Source of the DNA: G963556115 sp963678205
GTDB taxonomy: Bacteria > Planctomycetota > SZUA-567
NCBI GenBank assembly: GCA_963678205.1
Contig: OY782760.1
Coordinates: forward strand, 1,860,001-1,924,000
DNA length: 64,000 nt
Reading direction: 5' to 3'
Part shown: positions 26,079 to 35,564 of the stretch, piece after piece
How positions within the stretch are numbered: the first letter of the stretch is position 1
Layout: each line of letters opens with the position of its first letter
The notes under the pieces: model-generated
Database searches by the model: none
Told to the model about the DNA's origin: nothing
What the model saw: the letters and a program-made list of their open reading frames with translations, nothing else
Translations under genes and position numbers: made by a program

Positions 26079-26729
26079 ATGGAGAATAAAAGTATATTTG
26101 GGTTAGAAAATTGCGGAGTGAGTATTGGAAATAAAGTAATACTTGCTCCCCAGACTTTTTCTGTAAATGACGGTGATTTTATAACAATTTCTGGTAGATC
26201 AGGGGCAGGAAAATCTACATTACTCCAATTATTTCTTGGATTTATGCAACCTACTACTGGTCGGATATTCTTTAGGGGACAGAGTATGGCGTGTATTGAG
26301 GTTAACCGTTTAAGAGAGGATATTGCCGTTGTTTTTCAGGAACCAGTATTGATGGGTGATCATGTTTTTGATGTTATATATGAACCGTTTAGTTACAAAC
26401 TAAATCATAATATAAGACCGGCAAAAAAAGTGGTGGATGATTGGTTTGAAAAATTTGAGTTGAATATTGGACTGGAAACAAAAATAGCGGGAATATCTGG
26501 TGGTGAAAAGCAGCGTATCGCTTTAATTAGAGCATTACTTATGCAGAGGTCAATTCTAATTCTTGATGAAGTTACATCTGCTCTTGATGACGTACATAGA
26601 GCTTTAGTATTTGATATAATTAGTAAATCTGGTATGACTGTAATATCTGTATCGCATGATTCTGTATGGATAGATAATTCGCCAAAAAATATTGTACTTG
26701 AAGCACCTCAGATCAATGGAGATCAATAA
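26079..26729 (+). CDS. fetA: FetA (YbbL)-type ABC exporter ATPase
   Basis: ATPase of the FetAB pair, which in E. coli exports iron and helps against peroxide stress. Walker A is GRSGAGKST, Q-loop VVFQEPVLM, signature ISGGEKQRIALIRALL, Walker B ILILDEVTSALD and H-loop VSHDS. About 216 residues, as in FetA. ATG at 26079 is preferred over 26064: an AGGGGGG ribosome site and the promoter position fit it. The stop overlaps the fetB start by one base (TAATG). Confidence 0.85.
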   Translation: MENKSIFGLENCGVSIGNKVILAPQTFSVNDGDFITISGRSGAGKSTLLQLFLGFMQPTTGRIFFRGQSMACIEVNRLREDIAVVFQEPVLMGDHVFDVIYEPFSYKLNHNIRPAKKVVDDWFEKFELNIGLETKIAGISGGEKQRIALIRALLMQRSILILDEVTSALDDVHRALVFDIISKSGMTVISVSHDSVWIDNSPKNIVLEAPQINGDQ

Positions 26730-27514
26730 TGGTAACTGCGGATATATCAGTTTACAGGTTGATTGGGTTTTATTTTTTATTATTAATACCGGTTGCTTTT
26801 ATGTGTTATCTGAAAGCAGGATTGATAAAAAAAATGCTTATTGCTGTACTTAGAATGAGTGTCCAGCTATTTTGCGTTGGGATTTACCTTGGGCGTATCT
26901 TTGAGTACAACAGTCTACCCTTGAATATTCTCTGGATAATGATAATGGTTGCCGTAGCAGCTGGACATATCATAAAGAGTGCCAATCTGAAACGCAGAGA
27001 GTTATTTATTACGGTATTAGCAGCAGCATCTTTCTCACTTTTTGTTATTCTTGTTCCAATGGTCTTCTTTATTGTGCGACCAGTTCCTTATTATGATGCG
27101 AGGTATTTGGTGCCGTTAGGAGGTATGCTGCTTGGTAATTTTCTATCAATGAATATTATAGCGTTGAAGCATTTTACTAGTGAACTTCGTGGCAATAAAC
27201 AGTATCTACAAACAGCGCTCTGTTATGGCGCAACAAATCTGGAGGCGATACTTCCGTTCTTTAGAGAGGCTTTCATGAGAGCTTTGATACCTTCAATTAC
27301 TACTATTGGCGCTTTAGGATTGGTATCACTTCCAGGAATGCTTACAGGACAGCTTTTAGGAGGATCTATACCAACTGTTGCAATAAAGTATCAGATTATA
27401 ATAATGCTTTCAATTATTGTTGCAGGGTCTATGAGTGTGTTTTTTACAATTTTCCTTTTATCTAAAAAAGTATTTGATAGATTGGGCAATATAAGGGATG
27501 AGTTGTATAGATGA
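26729..27514 (+). CDS. fetB: FetB (YbbM, UPF0014)-type permease
   Basis: A 261-residue membrane protein with about seven hydrophobic segments. YDARYLVPLGGMLLGNFLS and the EAA-like loop NLEAILPFFREAFMRALIPS, followed by TIGALGLVSLPGMLTGQLLGG, are the UPF0014/FetB signatures. It is coupled to fetA through a one-base overlap. In the known family it exports Fe2+ or acts in metal stress; no regulator is adjacent. The next gene starts 134 bp downstream. Confidence 0.88.
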   Translation: MVTADISVYRLIGFYFLLLIPVAFMCYLKAGLIKKMLIAVLRMSVQLFCVGIYLGRIFEYNSLPLNILWIMIMVAVAAGHIIKSANLKRRELFITVLAAASFSLFVILVPMVFFIVRPVPYYDARYLVPLGGMLLGNFLSMNIIALKHFTSELRGNKQYLQTALCYGATNLEAILPFFREAFMRALIPSITTIGALGLVSLPGMLTGQLLGGSIPTVAIKYQIIIMLSIIVAGSMSVFFTIFLLSKKVFDRLGNIRDELYR

Positions 27515-27648
27515 TTTGCCAGAGATAATCTTTAAATTAGAAAAATTGTTTTAACTCTTTCAAATTCATTCGCTTCTTCATATTATAGAGTAATTGGAAT
27601 ATGACAATATGTGTTTGTGTTTATAATTTTGTGTTCAAGGAATGTGGT

Positions 27649-28644
27649 GTGGATAAAAAATTTCCTCCAATAATGAACCCTGATAATAATGATTTAAGTA
27701 ATGATTTATTAGACGTTATTGGAAAAGATGAGGCAACGGATTATTATCCATTGAAAGCAATTCTTTTAATTCTTTGTGCTTTGTTATGTTTTTCATGTAT
27801 GGATACAACAATAAAGTATCTTGTAATGAAATATAATGCACCTCTGGTGGTAGCTATCAGGTATATTGTGCATTGCTCTCTTATGGCTGTTATTTTGATC
27901 CCTACTTATGGAAAGCGTCTGGTTAAAACTCAACGAACAGGGTTAGTACTTGTGCGTGGAACATGTCTTCTGATCGTATCAATATTTATAGGATCGGCTC
28001 TTAAATTTATGCCGGTTGCTGAGATGACAGCAATTGCTTTTCTTGCTCCTATGCTTGTTATGCTGATGGCAAGACCTGTGCTAGGTGAAAAAATAGGAGT
28101 TTTGGGATGGGTTGCTGCTCTTGGCGGTTTTCTTGGAGTGCTTATGATTGTCAGGCCAGGAAGTGGTCTGAATATGATGGCTGTGTTTTATATGGTATTT
28201 GCTGTTATTGCTAATGCTCTTTATCAATTATTATCAAGGGTTCTTGCCAATACTGAAAGAACAATTACTCTGTTGTTTTACACAGCTCTTATCGGTGCAG
28301 TATGTCTTGGAGTAACTCTGCCTTGGCACTTGGAAGGAGAATCTCCAGATGCTGTTACAATACTTTTATTTTTAAGTATTGGTGTGACTGGTGGAGTAGG
28401 GCATTTTCTATATACAAAGGCGTTTCGCCATGCTCCTGCATCGATGATTGCTCCTATTAATTATCTACAGTTACTGTGGTCTGGTATCCTAGGCTGGATA
28501 ATATTTGATCATGTCCCTGATAAATTTAGCATTTTAGGGATGTGCATTATCGCTATTTCTGGTGTACTTATTGCTGTTAAATCTATAAGTCCTGGAGCAT
28601 TTTCATTGGATTTTGTAAAGCATTTTTTTATACGTAATAAATAG
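27649..28644 (+). CDS. DMT-superfamily (EamA) transporter
   Basis: Ten membrane segments in two EamA halves (residues about 40-175 and 190-315). DTTIKYLVMKYNAPLVVAIRY opens the first half; FLAPMLVMLMARPVLGEKIG and YLQLLWSGILGWIIFDHVPD are the paired half-end motifs typical of drug/metabolite permeases of the RhaT/YdcZ kind. Substrates of this family are usually metabolites or amino acids; none can be named here. The start is put at GTG 27649 (AAGGA seven bases upstream); ATG at 27601 is in frame but has no ribosome site. Confidence 0.8.
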   Translation: MDKKFPPIMNPDNNDLSNDLLDVIGKDEATDYYPLKAILLILCALLCFSCMDTTIKYLVMKYNAPLVVAIRYIVHCSLMAVILIPTYGKRLVKTQRTGLVLVRGTCLLIVSIFIGSALKFMPVAEMTAIAFLAPMLVMLMARPVLGEKIGVLGWVAALGGFLGVLMIVRPGSGLNMMAVFYMVFAVIANALYQLLSRVLANTERTITLLFYTALIGAVCLGVTLPWHLEGESPDAVTILLFLSIGVTGGVGHFLYTKAFRHAPASMIAPINYLQLLWSGILGWIIFDHVPDKFSILGMCIIAISGVLIAVKSISPGAFSLDFVKHFFIRNK

Positions 28645-28678
28645 GGTTCATTTGGATTTGTAAGCATATGGCTTGTAG

Positions 28679-29416
28679 TCAAGATAATAAATGCTCAATG
28701 AGCTGATTGTCAAAACTTTCATGGTGTGTTGTAGGAGTTGACTCCAGCATCATATCTAGAAATTTATTTACAACCTTGGGGTCAAATTGTGTTCCAGAGC
28801 AGCTGAGAAGTTCATTTGCTGCTTTTGAAATAGATATATATTTTTTGTAGGGTCTGGAAGTGACCATCGCATCAAATGAATCTGCCAGTGTGATTATCCT
28901 TGAGTCCAGTGGAATTTCTTCGCCCTTTAGCCTATGAGGATAACCTGTACCATCATACCGTTCGTGATGATGGAGAATGGTTCTGGAAATAGATGATAGC
29001 TGGTCAATTCTGCATATTATTTCATGTCCAAAAACAGGGTGACGTTTGATACGTTCGAATTCATCATTAGTAAGTCTCTCTTTTTTATTCAGAATGTCTG
29101 GTGATATTGCGATCTTTCCAATATCATGGAGATGAGCAGCAATGCGAATTTTTCTGTGATCAAGTTCACTCCTATCAAATAGTCGGGAAATTTTTTCTGC
29201 TAGTGCTGCGACTCTGAGTGAATGTTCTGCGGTGTATTTATCGTATAAGCCAAGTAGTAAAGTAATACTTTCTATCATCACATGTATCTCAATAATATCT
29301 GGTAAAAATGATAGTTCATGGTTTACATATTTGTCAATGTTATTTTTATCATTTGTATTAAGAATACTGCGTAGCATATTTTTCAGCTTATTCTTTATGG
29401 GTTTTTCTTTTATCAT
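28679..29416 (-). CDS. HD-GYP domain c-di-GMP phosphodiesterase
   Basis: The HD-GYP core spans most of the protein: EHSLRVAALAEKIS, AAHLHDIGKIAIS (HD pair), RHPVFGHEI, LHHHERYDGTGYPHRLKG (the HHxRxDGxGYP hallmark) and ADSFDAMVTSRPYKK. Such enzymes break c-di-GMP to GMP with a di- or tri-iron site. Only about 70 residues precede the core, without a recognisable sensor domain. This is the hydrolase counterpart to the two GGDEF proteins 5 kb away. Start uncertain: ATG at 29416 is given; a TTG at 29464 would add 16 residues; neither has a good ribosome site. Confidence 0.88.
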   Translation of the reverse strand: MIKEKPIKNKLKNMLRSILNTNDKNNIDKYVNHELSFLPDIIEIHVMIESITLLLGLYDKYTAEHSLRVAALAEKISRLFDRSELDHRKIRIAAHLHDIGKIAISPDILNKKERLTNDEFERIKRHPVFGHEIICRIDQLSSISRTILHHHERYDGTGYPHRLKGEEIPLDSRIITLADSFDAMVTSRPYKKYISISKAANELLSCSGTQFDPKVVNKFLDMMLESTPTTHHESFDNQLIEHLLS

Positions 29417-29620
29417 TATTATAATTTCATTCAAAAATTTATATTTATTATTAGCCAATAACAATAATATAACTTAATTATTTAGAAAATTATTAGGAAT
29501 GTGTTTGATTTGATATAATTAGATAATAATAATTTATTGGCAATACAATTATTCTTGTATTGCTGTTTTTAGGATATATTTTATAATTTAATAGGTAGGT
29601 AATCAAAATTTATAGAACAA

Positions 29621-30619
29621 TTATTTTGGTGTATTTGTGCTGTTCCTGATGATGAGATTAGGGGTTAGCTGAATATCAAGAGGTTCATGGGGCTCAGAAG
29701 TGGCAATCTTATCGAATATGATTTTAAGGCAAGTTCTTGCCATTTCAGGAAGTGGCTGATGAATACTTGTTATCTTATTGGACTTTGCTATATAGGTATC
29801 ATCAAAACCAATAACAGCTAAATCTTCGGGGACTCTTATTCCGCGCTCATTTGATATTTGAATAAAATCTTGAGCTTCTGCATCATTTGAACAGAATAGT
29901 GCTGTGAAATCAAGCTTGCTATGTGTGTTAAAAAATTCAATTATTCGTTCTCGTATTTGGTATCTCGTTACCAAGCAAGTTTCCACATCAATTATGGTGA
30001 TATTTTCTGTATTCATACCCTGTTCATATACTTCCTGAACAAAGCCTCGTGATTTTGGGCAGTTTTTATAGTCTTGAGCAAGAATACAGAATTTAGTGTG
30101 TCCCTGTTTTATAAAATGGTTTGCAGCTAGACTTCCGCCTTGAGCATGATTGAGATATACACTGTCAATGCCTTGTACAGGTAGGGTGACGGAAACGACA
30201 GGTATATTCAAAGATTGTACTTTTGATAATGAGTAATTAGAAGTAGGGACATAGATTATCCCGTCTACTTGACGAGATTGGAAAATATTAAAAATTTCAA
30301 TCTCAGTTAGTGGATTATAGGCGGTATTATGCAGAATAATGCTGTAGCCATTCTCTCTGGCTTCTTTTTCAATCTCAGCAATCAAATCTGAAAAGTATGG
30401 GTTTTGTATATCTGCCATACTGACACCAATTATGTGGGTATTTTTATTTTTTAATGTCTGAGCTGCCTTATTTGGAAGATAGTTCAAGTCTTTAATAGTA
30501 TCATTTACGCGTTTGCGCACTTCATCGTTCACATTAGGATGATTATTAATCACACGCGAGACTGTAGCTTGTGAAACTTTTGCATGCTTTGCAATGTCAG
30601 TCATGGTGATTTTTTTCAT
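29621..30619 (-). CDS. LacI-family transcriptional regulator of the sucrose/fructan locus
   Basis: N-terminal LacI helix-turn-helix (MTDIAKHAKVSQATVSRVINNH, hinge LNYLPNKAAQTLKNK), then a periplasmic-binding-protein-like ligand domain (IIGVSMADIQNPYFSDL, QVDGIIYVPTSN, VIGFDDTYIAKSNKITSIHQPL). The ATG at 30619 is set by CGGAG. It is divergent from the sugar ABC operon; the 250-bp spacer has several GAATA/TATTC palindromes, one with the central CG usual for LacI-type operators, so it probably represses that operon and itself. Inducer not known; sucrose or a fructo-oligosaccharide is inferred from the GH32 gene. Confidence 0.9.
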   Translation of the reverse strand: MKKITMTDIAKHAKVSQATVSRVINNHPNVNDEVRKRVNDTIKDLNYLPNKAAQTLKNKNTHIIGVSMADIQNPYFSDLIAEIEKEARENGYSIILHNTAYNPLTEIEIFNIFQSRQVDGIIYVPTSNYSLSKVQSLNIPVVSVTLPVQGIDSVYLNHAQGGSLAANHFIKQGHTKFCILAQDYKNCPKSRGFVQEVYEQGMNTENITIIDVETCLVTRYQIRERIIEFFNTHSKLDFTALFCSNDAEAQDFIQISNERGIRVPEDLAVIGFDDTYIAKSNKITSIHQPLPEMARTCLKIIFDKIATSEPHEPLDIQLTPNLIIRNSTNTPK

Positions 30620-30665
30620 AATTCTATCTCCGATTAATTTCTTATATATTAATAATACCATATTG

Positions 30666-30680
30666 TTGAATATTATTCAA
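30666..30680. promoter_or_regulatory. Candidate LacI-family operator 1
   Basis: TTGAATA, T, TATTCAA: a perfect odd palindrome 47 bp upstream of the lacI start codon, placed for autoregulation. Confidence 0.45.
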
Positions 30681-30752
30681 TATATAATAGATAAAATCTT
30701 AAATTATATGGATATTTTTCTGAATATTTATGTAGGATTCATGAATTTTTGC

Positions 30753-30763
30753 GAATAATATTC
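30753..30763. promoter_or_regulatory. Candidate LacI-family operator 2
   Basis: GAATA, A, TATTC: same half-sites as at 30666 and 30835, 32 bp upstream of the -35 box of the sugar operon. Confidence 0.4.
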
Positions 30764-30794
30764 AATAATATTAATAAAAAAATAGCAAAAAAAC

Positions 30795-30822
30795 TTGACT
30801 AAGGAGGTAAATAGGGTATTTT
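30795..30822 (+). promoter_or_regulatory. Sigma-70-type promoter of the sugar ABC operon
   Basis: TTGACT (30795-30800), 16 bases, TATTTT (30817-30822). The operator at 30835-30848 would sit over the start of transcription. Confidence 0.5.
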
Positions 30823-30834
30823 AAATATTGTATG

Positions 30835-30848
30835 TGAATACGTATTCA
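30835..30848. promoter_or_regulatory. Candidate LacI-family operator 3 (main)
   Basis: TGAATACGTATTCA, a perfect 14-bp palindrome with the central CG typical of LacI/PurR/CcpA-type sites. It lies just downstream of the -10 box; another half-site TATTCA follows at 30854. Confidence 0.6.
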
Positions 30849-30877
30849 GAAAATATTCAGAATGATTGGAGAAAGAG

Positions 30878-32251
30878 ATGAAGAAGATTGTTGTTGCATT
30901 TGTTATTGTGGCGATTGTTGCCGCAATATACTTCCTTGGGATGAAAAAGACTGAACCTACAAAAATAACTGTATGGACTCAAGCTTCTGCAGATCATCCA
31001 GAAGGCAAGATGTTTGCTAAAAGAGTTGAAAGTTATAATAAAGCTCACCCAAATAAGCCTCAGGTCGAAATTGTGAATATTACTCGTGCTGGGGCAGGGT
31101 CAGGGTATATTGATAGATTAAATGCATCTATTACAGCGGGCGATATGCCTGATATCTTCACTTTAGATGGCCCAGATGTTGATGCATATGTTGAGTCAGG
31201 GGTTGTCGGACCACTCGACGAGTATATGTCTGCTGGGTTCAAAGATGGATTTACGAGTGCTATGATTGGACAGGGGACAATCGGTGGTAAATTCTATGCT
31301 ATGGGATATCAGGATTCTGGTGTTACTGTAATGTATAATGAAGACATGGTAAATGCACTGCCTGAAGATATAAATAAATTAATCCCAGCTTATGATCAGG
31401 ATTGGACTTGGGATCAGTTTGTAATGCTAGCTGAGAAAATTGATGATTTTGCAAAATCAACTAAAGATCCTGCTTTTAAAGATTATGAAGTTGCTGTAAG
31501 TTTACTTCTGCCTGATATTAGAAAAGGTGCGTATGAGTTGGGTACATATTATTTCACGCCACTTATCTGGGGAAATAATGGCAGAATTGTTGGAGAAGAT
31601 GGAATAACTGTTGAAGGTGTTCTTAACAGTGATAAGAACGTAGAAGCTTTGACAAAGTATGCGCAGTTATTCAAGCAGCCTGTTGCTGGTGCTGAAGAAT
31701 CTGACAAAGCATTCTATACAGGTAAAGCTGTACTTGCTGTTGCAGGGTTCTGGTATATTACAGAAATGGTTGGAAATTATCCGAACTTAAAATTCAGAGC
31801 TTTACGTTACCCAAAGATGAGCAAAAATTTTGATGGTCTGTATACTCCATCAGGTAGTTGGGCTTTTGTGAGAAGTGCAAACATTCAAGACAAGGAAAAA
31901 GCTAAGCAGGTTGTAGAGGTCATGGAATGGTTGACAGATGATAATGCGGCAGAAATGTATTATAAAATGAACAATGCTATTCCTGGGCGTAAGGCAAAAG
32001 TCAGTATAATAAATACTGCAACAGACAATCCTTATTATAATCAGGCATGGGAAGTTCTAAAGTATCAAGTAAGCAACACTAATAAAGCTAGACCAATTTC
32101 TCCAGGATATCCATATTTGTCAGAAACATTCGCTAAGGACATCATTCTAAGAATTGCTCAGAATAATGTAACTGATGAAGATGGGGTTAGAAAATACCTT
32201 GATGATGCGACTGCAAAGATTAAAAAAGAGTTTGAGAAATTTTCAAAATAA
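30878..32251 (+). CDS. Sugar ABC transporter substrate-binding protein
   Basis: Family 1 solute-binding protein (MalE/UgpB-like), about 457 residues: ITVWTQASAD opens the mature fold, with ASITAGDMPDIFTLDGPDV, YQDSGVTVMYNEDM and YTPSGSWAFVR further on. The N-terminal hydrophobic run (IVVAFVIVAIVAAIYFLGM) lacks a lipobox cysteine and a clear cleavage site, so the protein may stay anchored by an uncleaved helix. ATG at 30878 has GGAGAAAG just upstream. It is the first gene of the operon; with the GH32 gene, sucrose or fructan oligosaccharides are the likely cargo. Confidence 0.9.
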   Translation: MKKIVVAFVIVAIVAAIYFLGMKKTEPTKITVWTQASADHPEGKMFAKRVESYNKAHPNKPQVEIVNITRAGAGSGYIDRLNASITAGDMPDIFTLDGPDVDAYVESGVVGPLDEYMSAGFKDGFTSAMIGQGTIGGKFYAMGYQDSGVTVMYNEDMVNALPEDINKLIPAYDQDWTWDQFVMLAEKIDDFAKSTKDPAFKDYEVAVSLLLPDIRKGAYELGTYYFTPLIWGNNGRIVGEDGITVEGVLNSDKNVEALTKYAQLFKQPVAGAEESDKAFYTGKAVLAVAGFWYITEMVGNYPNLKFRALRYPKMSKNFDGLYTPSGSWAFVRSANIQDKEKAKQVVEVMEWLTDDNAAEMYYKMNNAIPGRKAKVSIINTATDNPYYNQAWEVLKYQVSNTNKARPISPGYPYLSETFAKDIILRIAQNNVTDEDGVRKYLDDATAKIKKEFEKFSK

Positions 32252-32265
32252 ATAACCAAAAAATG

Positions 32266-32303
32266 TAAAGGCGATAGCTTAGATTTATAATCTGTCGCCT
32301 TTA
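32266..32303 (+). terminator. Intercistronic hairpin, likely attenuator
   Basis: TAAAGGCGATAG (32266-32277) pairs with CTGTCGCCTTTA (32292-32303), one G-T pair, with a smaller stem AGATT/AATCT inside the loop. No T run follows. Between binding-protein and permease genes such hairpins usually raise the level of the binding protein relative to the permeases. Confidence 0.55.
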
Positions 32304-32367
32304 TTGTATAGTTGGTATGTAATATTTATTTGTTCAACTCTTAACTTTATAAGTGAGGTGGAGTATA

Positions 32368-33255
32368 GTGAGTAAAAAAGCTAAATATAATAAAGATGCA
32401 GTGTCGACTGCGTATGAATTTTTATCTCCTGCATTAGTCTTAGCATTTCTGTTTATAATCCTGCCTATCATTCTTGCTTTTGGTTATGGATTTACTGATT
32501 ATTATCTTCTTAAACCAAATGATAAATCATTTATAGGGCTTGATAATTTTATTAGAATGCTATCTGATAAAACTCTTCATAAATGCTTTTTCAATACTGT
32601 TGAGTTTGTAGTACTCGTTGTACCATTGCAGCTAGCTCTTGCTTTGGGGCTGGCTCTAATTGTAAATAAAAAATTTAGAGGAAATGGATTTTACAGAACA
32701 GCATACTTCTCTCCAGCTGTACTATCACTGGTAGTTATATCTATTTTGTGGTTTGTAATGCTTGATCCAAATTCTGGGCTTATAAATGCTTTCCTTGCAA
32801 AAATCGGTATACCTGCTCAACCATTTCTCACAAGTCAGTTGCAGGCTATGCCGACAATTGTCGTTCTCTCTGCTTGGGCAGGGTGTGGGTATCAGATGTT
32901 GATATTCCTTTCTGGGCTTAAAAATATTGATGAGAGTATGTACGAGGCAGCAAGTATTGATGGTGCTGATAAATTGAGACAATTCTTATATATAACTCTC
33001 CCTTCATTAAAACCGATTACTATGTTTTTAGTAATCTCAACAACCATTCAGGCTTTTAAATTAATTGTTCAGCCAATGGTTATGACCGGTGGAGGACCGG
33101 AATATAGTACAATGACAATACTACAGTATATTTATGAATATGGTTATCGCCATAGAAATATCGGATACGCTTCGGCTGTTACTATAATCTTTACTGCATT
33201 TCTTGTTGTTGTGTCACTTCTCATTAAGAGAGCTTTTAAGGAGGAAACCAACTGA
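32368..33255 (+). CDS. Sugar ABC transporter permease, MalF/UgpA type
   Basis: About 295 residues with six membrane segments. The EAA loop, EAASIDGADKLRQFLYIT, is the site that docks the ATPase. LSPALVLAFLFIILPIILAFGYGFTD is the typical first helix. The start is GTG at 32368 (GGTGGAG just upstream); a GTG at 32353 is in frame but less well placed. It overlaps the second permease gene by one base (TGATG). Confidence 0.93.
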   Translation: MSKKAKYNKDAVSTAYEFLSPALVLAFLFIILPIILAFGYGFTDYYLLKPNDKSFIGLDNFIRMLSDKTLHKCFFNTVEFVVLVVPLQLALALGLALIVNKKFRGNGFYRTAYFSPAVLSLVVISILWFVMLDPNSGLINAFLAKIGIPAQPFLTSQLQAMPTIVVLSAWAGCGYQMLIFLSGLKNIDESMYEAASIDGADKLRQFLYITLPSLKPITMFLVISTTIQAFKLIVQPMVMTGGGPEYSTMTILQYIYEYGYRHRNIGYASAVTIIFTAFLVVVSLLIKRAFKEETN

Positions 33256-34097
33256 TGAAGACTTGGAATATAGTAAAAAAGGTTTTATTTTTTATATTAA
33301 TTTCTGTAATTGCTCTACAGTTTCTTCTCCCGCTTGTATGGATGATACTGTCATCATTTAAAATTGACCAATCTATTTATAAGGATATCTCAACAATTTT
33401 TGCTTTTGTGCCAAAATTTTCTGATCTAACTTTAGACAGTTATAAACAATTATTTAGTTATTATAACATATTGCAAAATGTACTAAATAGTTTTATCTAT
33501 GCCTCAATAACTGTTGTGCTTAGTTTGACTGTAAATTCTATGGCAGGATATGCTCTAGCAAAATTTCATTTTCCATTGCGAAATGCAATAATGCTTTTAA
33601 TTATTGCACTTATGATTGTTCCAATTGAAGCGACAATTCTACCTCTTTTTTTGGTAGTGCATAAAATGGGTCTTATTGGTACTGTAGTTGGTTATCTATT
33701 ACCATTTATTGTTAATGTAATGAATATTTTCCTGTTCAGGCAGCACTTTCTTATGTTCCCGTCTGAACTTATTGAAGCTGCTAAAATTGATGGTTTGAGT
33801 GACTGGGGAGTGTTTATGAGAATTGTTGTACCATCAAGTCTAAGTATGTATGTTACTGTTGGTATTATTACTTTTTTGGCTTCGTGGAACGACTTCCTCT
33901 GGCCGGTGATGTCAATCTCAGATGCAAATTTAATGCCTATTCAGGTAGCGCTAAACGCAATATTTGCTGACACATATAACATCTTTACAAGTCACAGAAT
34001 GGCTGCGCTAACAATAGCGACAATTCCTGTAGTGACGATCTATGCAATTTTCCAGAAGTATATTATTCAGGGTGCAACAAGAAGTGGTATAAAGTAA
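33255..34097 (+). CDS. Sugar ABC transporter permease, MalG/UgpE type
   Basis: 280 residues, six membrane segments, with QFLLPLVWMILSSFK near the start, NSMAGYALAKFHFP and the EAA loop EAAKIDGLSDWGVFMRI. It pairs with the preceding permease to form the channel. AAGGAGG lies inside the end of the previous gene. The GH32 gene follows 15 bp later. Confidence 0.94.
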   Translation: MKTWNIVKKVLFFILISVIALQFLLPLVWMILSSFKIDQSIYKDISTIFAFVPKFSDLTLDSYKQLFSYYNILQNVLNSFIYASITVVLSLTVNSMAGYALAKFHFPLRNAIMLLIIALMIVPIEATILPLFLVVHKMGLIGTVVGYLLPFIVNVMNIFLFRQHFLMFPSELIEAAKIDGLSDWGVFMRIVVPSSLSMYVTVGIITFLASWNDFLWPVMSISDANLMPIQVALNAIFADTYNIFTSHRMAALTIATIPVVTIYAIFQKYIIQGATRSGIK

Positions 34098-34112
34098 GTT
34101 TAAGGAATATTA

Positions 34113-35564
34113 ATGAACAAAATTGAAAATGCTAATAAGTATATTGAAGAGAATAAAAGTAAAGCTAAAAGTAAGCCGTTGTATCATTTCACTCCGCCAA
34201 TTGGCTGGATGAATGACCCAAATGGTTTCTCTTATTATAATGGTGAGTACCACTTATTCTATCAATATGGTCCGTATGGTTTATTCTGGGATAATATTCA
34301 CTGGGGGCATGCGGTATCAGATGATTTGGTGAATTGGAAACATAGGCCTGTTGTTATGGCTCCAGATATTATTTCTGATATAAGTGGGTGCTTTTCTGGA
34401 AGTGCAATTGAAAAAGATGGTAAGTTATATTTGATGTATACTGGACATATCGATCCTAATCTTGGATTTGATATTGTTCATAAGGAAATTGTTCAACAGC
34501 AGTGTCTTGCAACATATCATATTGATGGAACTGTTGAAAAATATGAGAATAATCCTGTTATTGCTCAGAGGGAACTTCCAGCGGGATATGAAATACGTGA
34601 TTTTAGAGATCCCAAAGTTTACAAAAAAGGTGAATTGTACTATTGTGTACTTGCTGGCAGAAATGAAAATAGCAGAGGGTCGATTCTGCTCTATAGTTCA
34701 TCAGATCTTGTAGAGTGGGAATTTGTTGCTGATATTTACAGGAGACCTGTAAATGATAATACGTTATTTGAATGCCCAGACTTATTTGAAATTGATGGAA
34801 AAGATGTTCTTATTTTTTCAATCATGCCGTGTTCACCTGAGTATTCAGAAGATGTTAAGCAGCAGGTTGAGTATGTTATTGGGAGTATGAACTATAAGAG
34901 TAATGTTTTTGAAGAAGAGAGCAGGGGAATAATTGATTATGGAAGTAATTATTATGCTCCACAAACAACACAAAATAAAGATGGTAGTCAGGTGATTATT
35001 GGCTGGGTAAGTGACTGGTCAAAGATTAATAAAGAGTTTGTAGAAGAGTATGGCTATAACGGAATAATGACTCTTCCGAGAAGACTTGGTATTGATTCCG
35101 GAAGACTAATTCAGACTCCAACGGCTGATATTACAAAGTATGAGTTTGAAAGAAAGGTTGTTAAGGATTTTGAGTTGATGGGGGAGCTTTTACTCGGTGG
35201 TAATCCGTTAAATCTGCATCTTCATGTTGAGGTGGATAAACTCGACAGTGTATTTACTATTGATTTAATGAAGAATGAAGCAAAAGGATTTTCCTTTACT
35301 TTTGATCCAGACTTGAATTTTATAAAGTTATTTTCAAGTTATAAAGTTGCAGTTGATAAGAGTGTTGTGTGTGAACTTGGTGGGAGCGTAGAAATTGATG
35401 TTTATGTCGATAATCATTGTGTTGAGCTATATGTAAACGGTTTTGCATTTACATTCTTATGCTATGACTTTGATAAAGGACATGAAACATCAATTCATAC
35501 GCAACAAAAGCAGTTGATTAAGTGTTTGAAGCATACTGAGATTGCAGGGGTTAAAATTGAATAG
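34113..35564 (+). CDS. GH32 beta-fructosidase (sucrose/fructan hydrolase)
   Basis: Hydrolyses terminal fructose from sucrose, fructo-oligosaccharides or sucrose phosphate. All three GH32 catalytic motifs are present: WMNDPNGF (nucleophile Asp, residue about 34), DFRDPKVY (transition-state Asp) and FECPDLFEI (acid/base Glu). Five-blade N-terminal propeller plus a C-terminal beta-sandwich from about residue 345; 483 residues is normal. No signal peptide, so it acts on imported sugar in the cytoplasm. With an ABC importer rather than a PTS, free sucrose or short fructans are likelier than sucrose-6-phosphate. No fructokinase is adjacent. Confidence 0.92.
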   Translation: MNKIENANKYIEENKSKAKSKPLYHFTPPIGWMNDPNGFSYYNGEYHLFYQYGPYGLFWDNIHWGHAVSDDLVNWKHRPVVMAPDIISDISGCFSGSAIEKDGKLYLMYTGHIDPNLGFDIVHKEIVQQQCLATYHIDGTVEKYENNPVIAQRELPAGYEIRDFRDPKVYKKGELYYCVLAGRNENSRGSILLYSSSDLVEWEFVADIYRRPVNDNTLFECPDLFEIDGKDVLIFSIMPCSPEYSEDVKQQVEYVIGSMNYKSNVFEEESRGIIDYGSNYYAPQTTQNKDGSQVIIGWVSDWSKINKEFVEEYGYNGIMTLPRRLGIDSGRLIQTPTADITKYEFERKVVKDFELMGELLLGGNPLNLHLHVEVDKLDSVFTIDLMKNEAKGFSFTFDPDLNFIKLFSSYKVAVDKSVVCELGGSVEIDVYVDNHCVELYVNGFAFTFLCYDFDKGHETSIHTQQKQLIKCLKHTEIAGVKIE

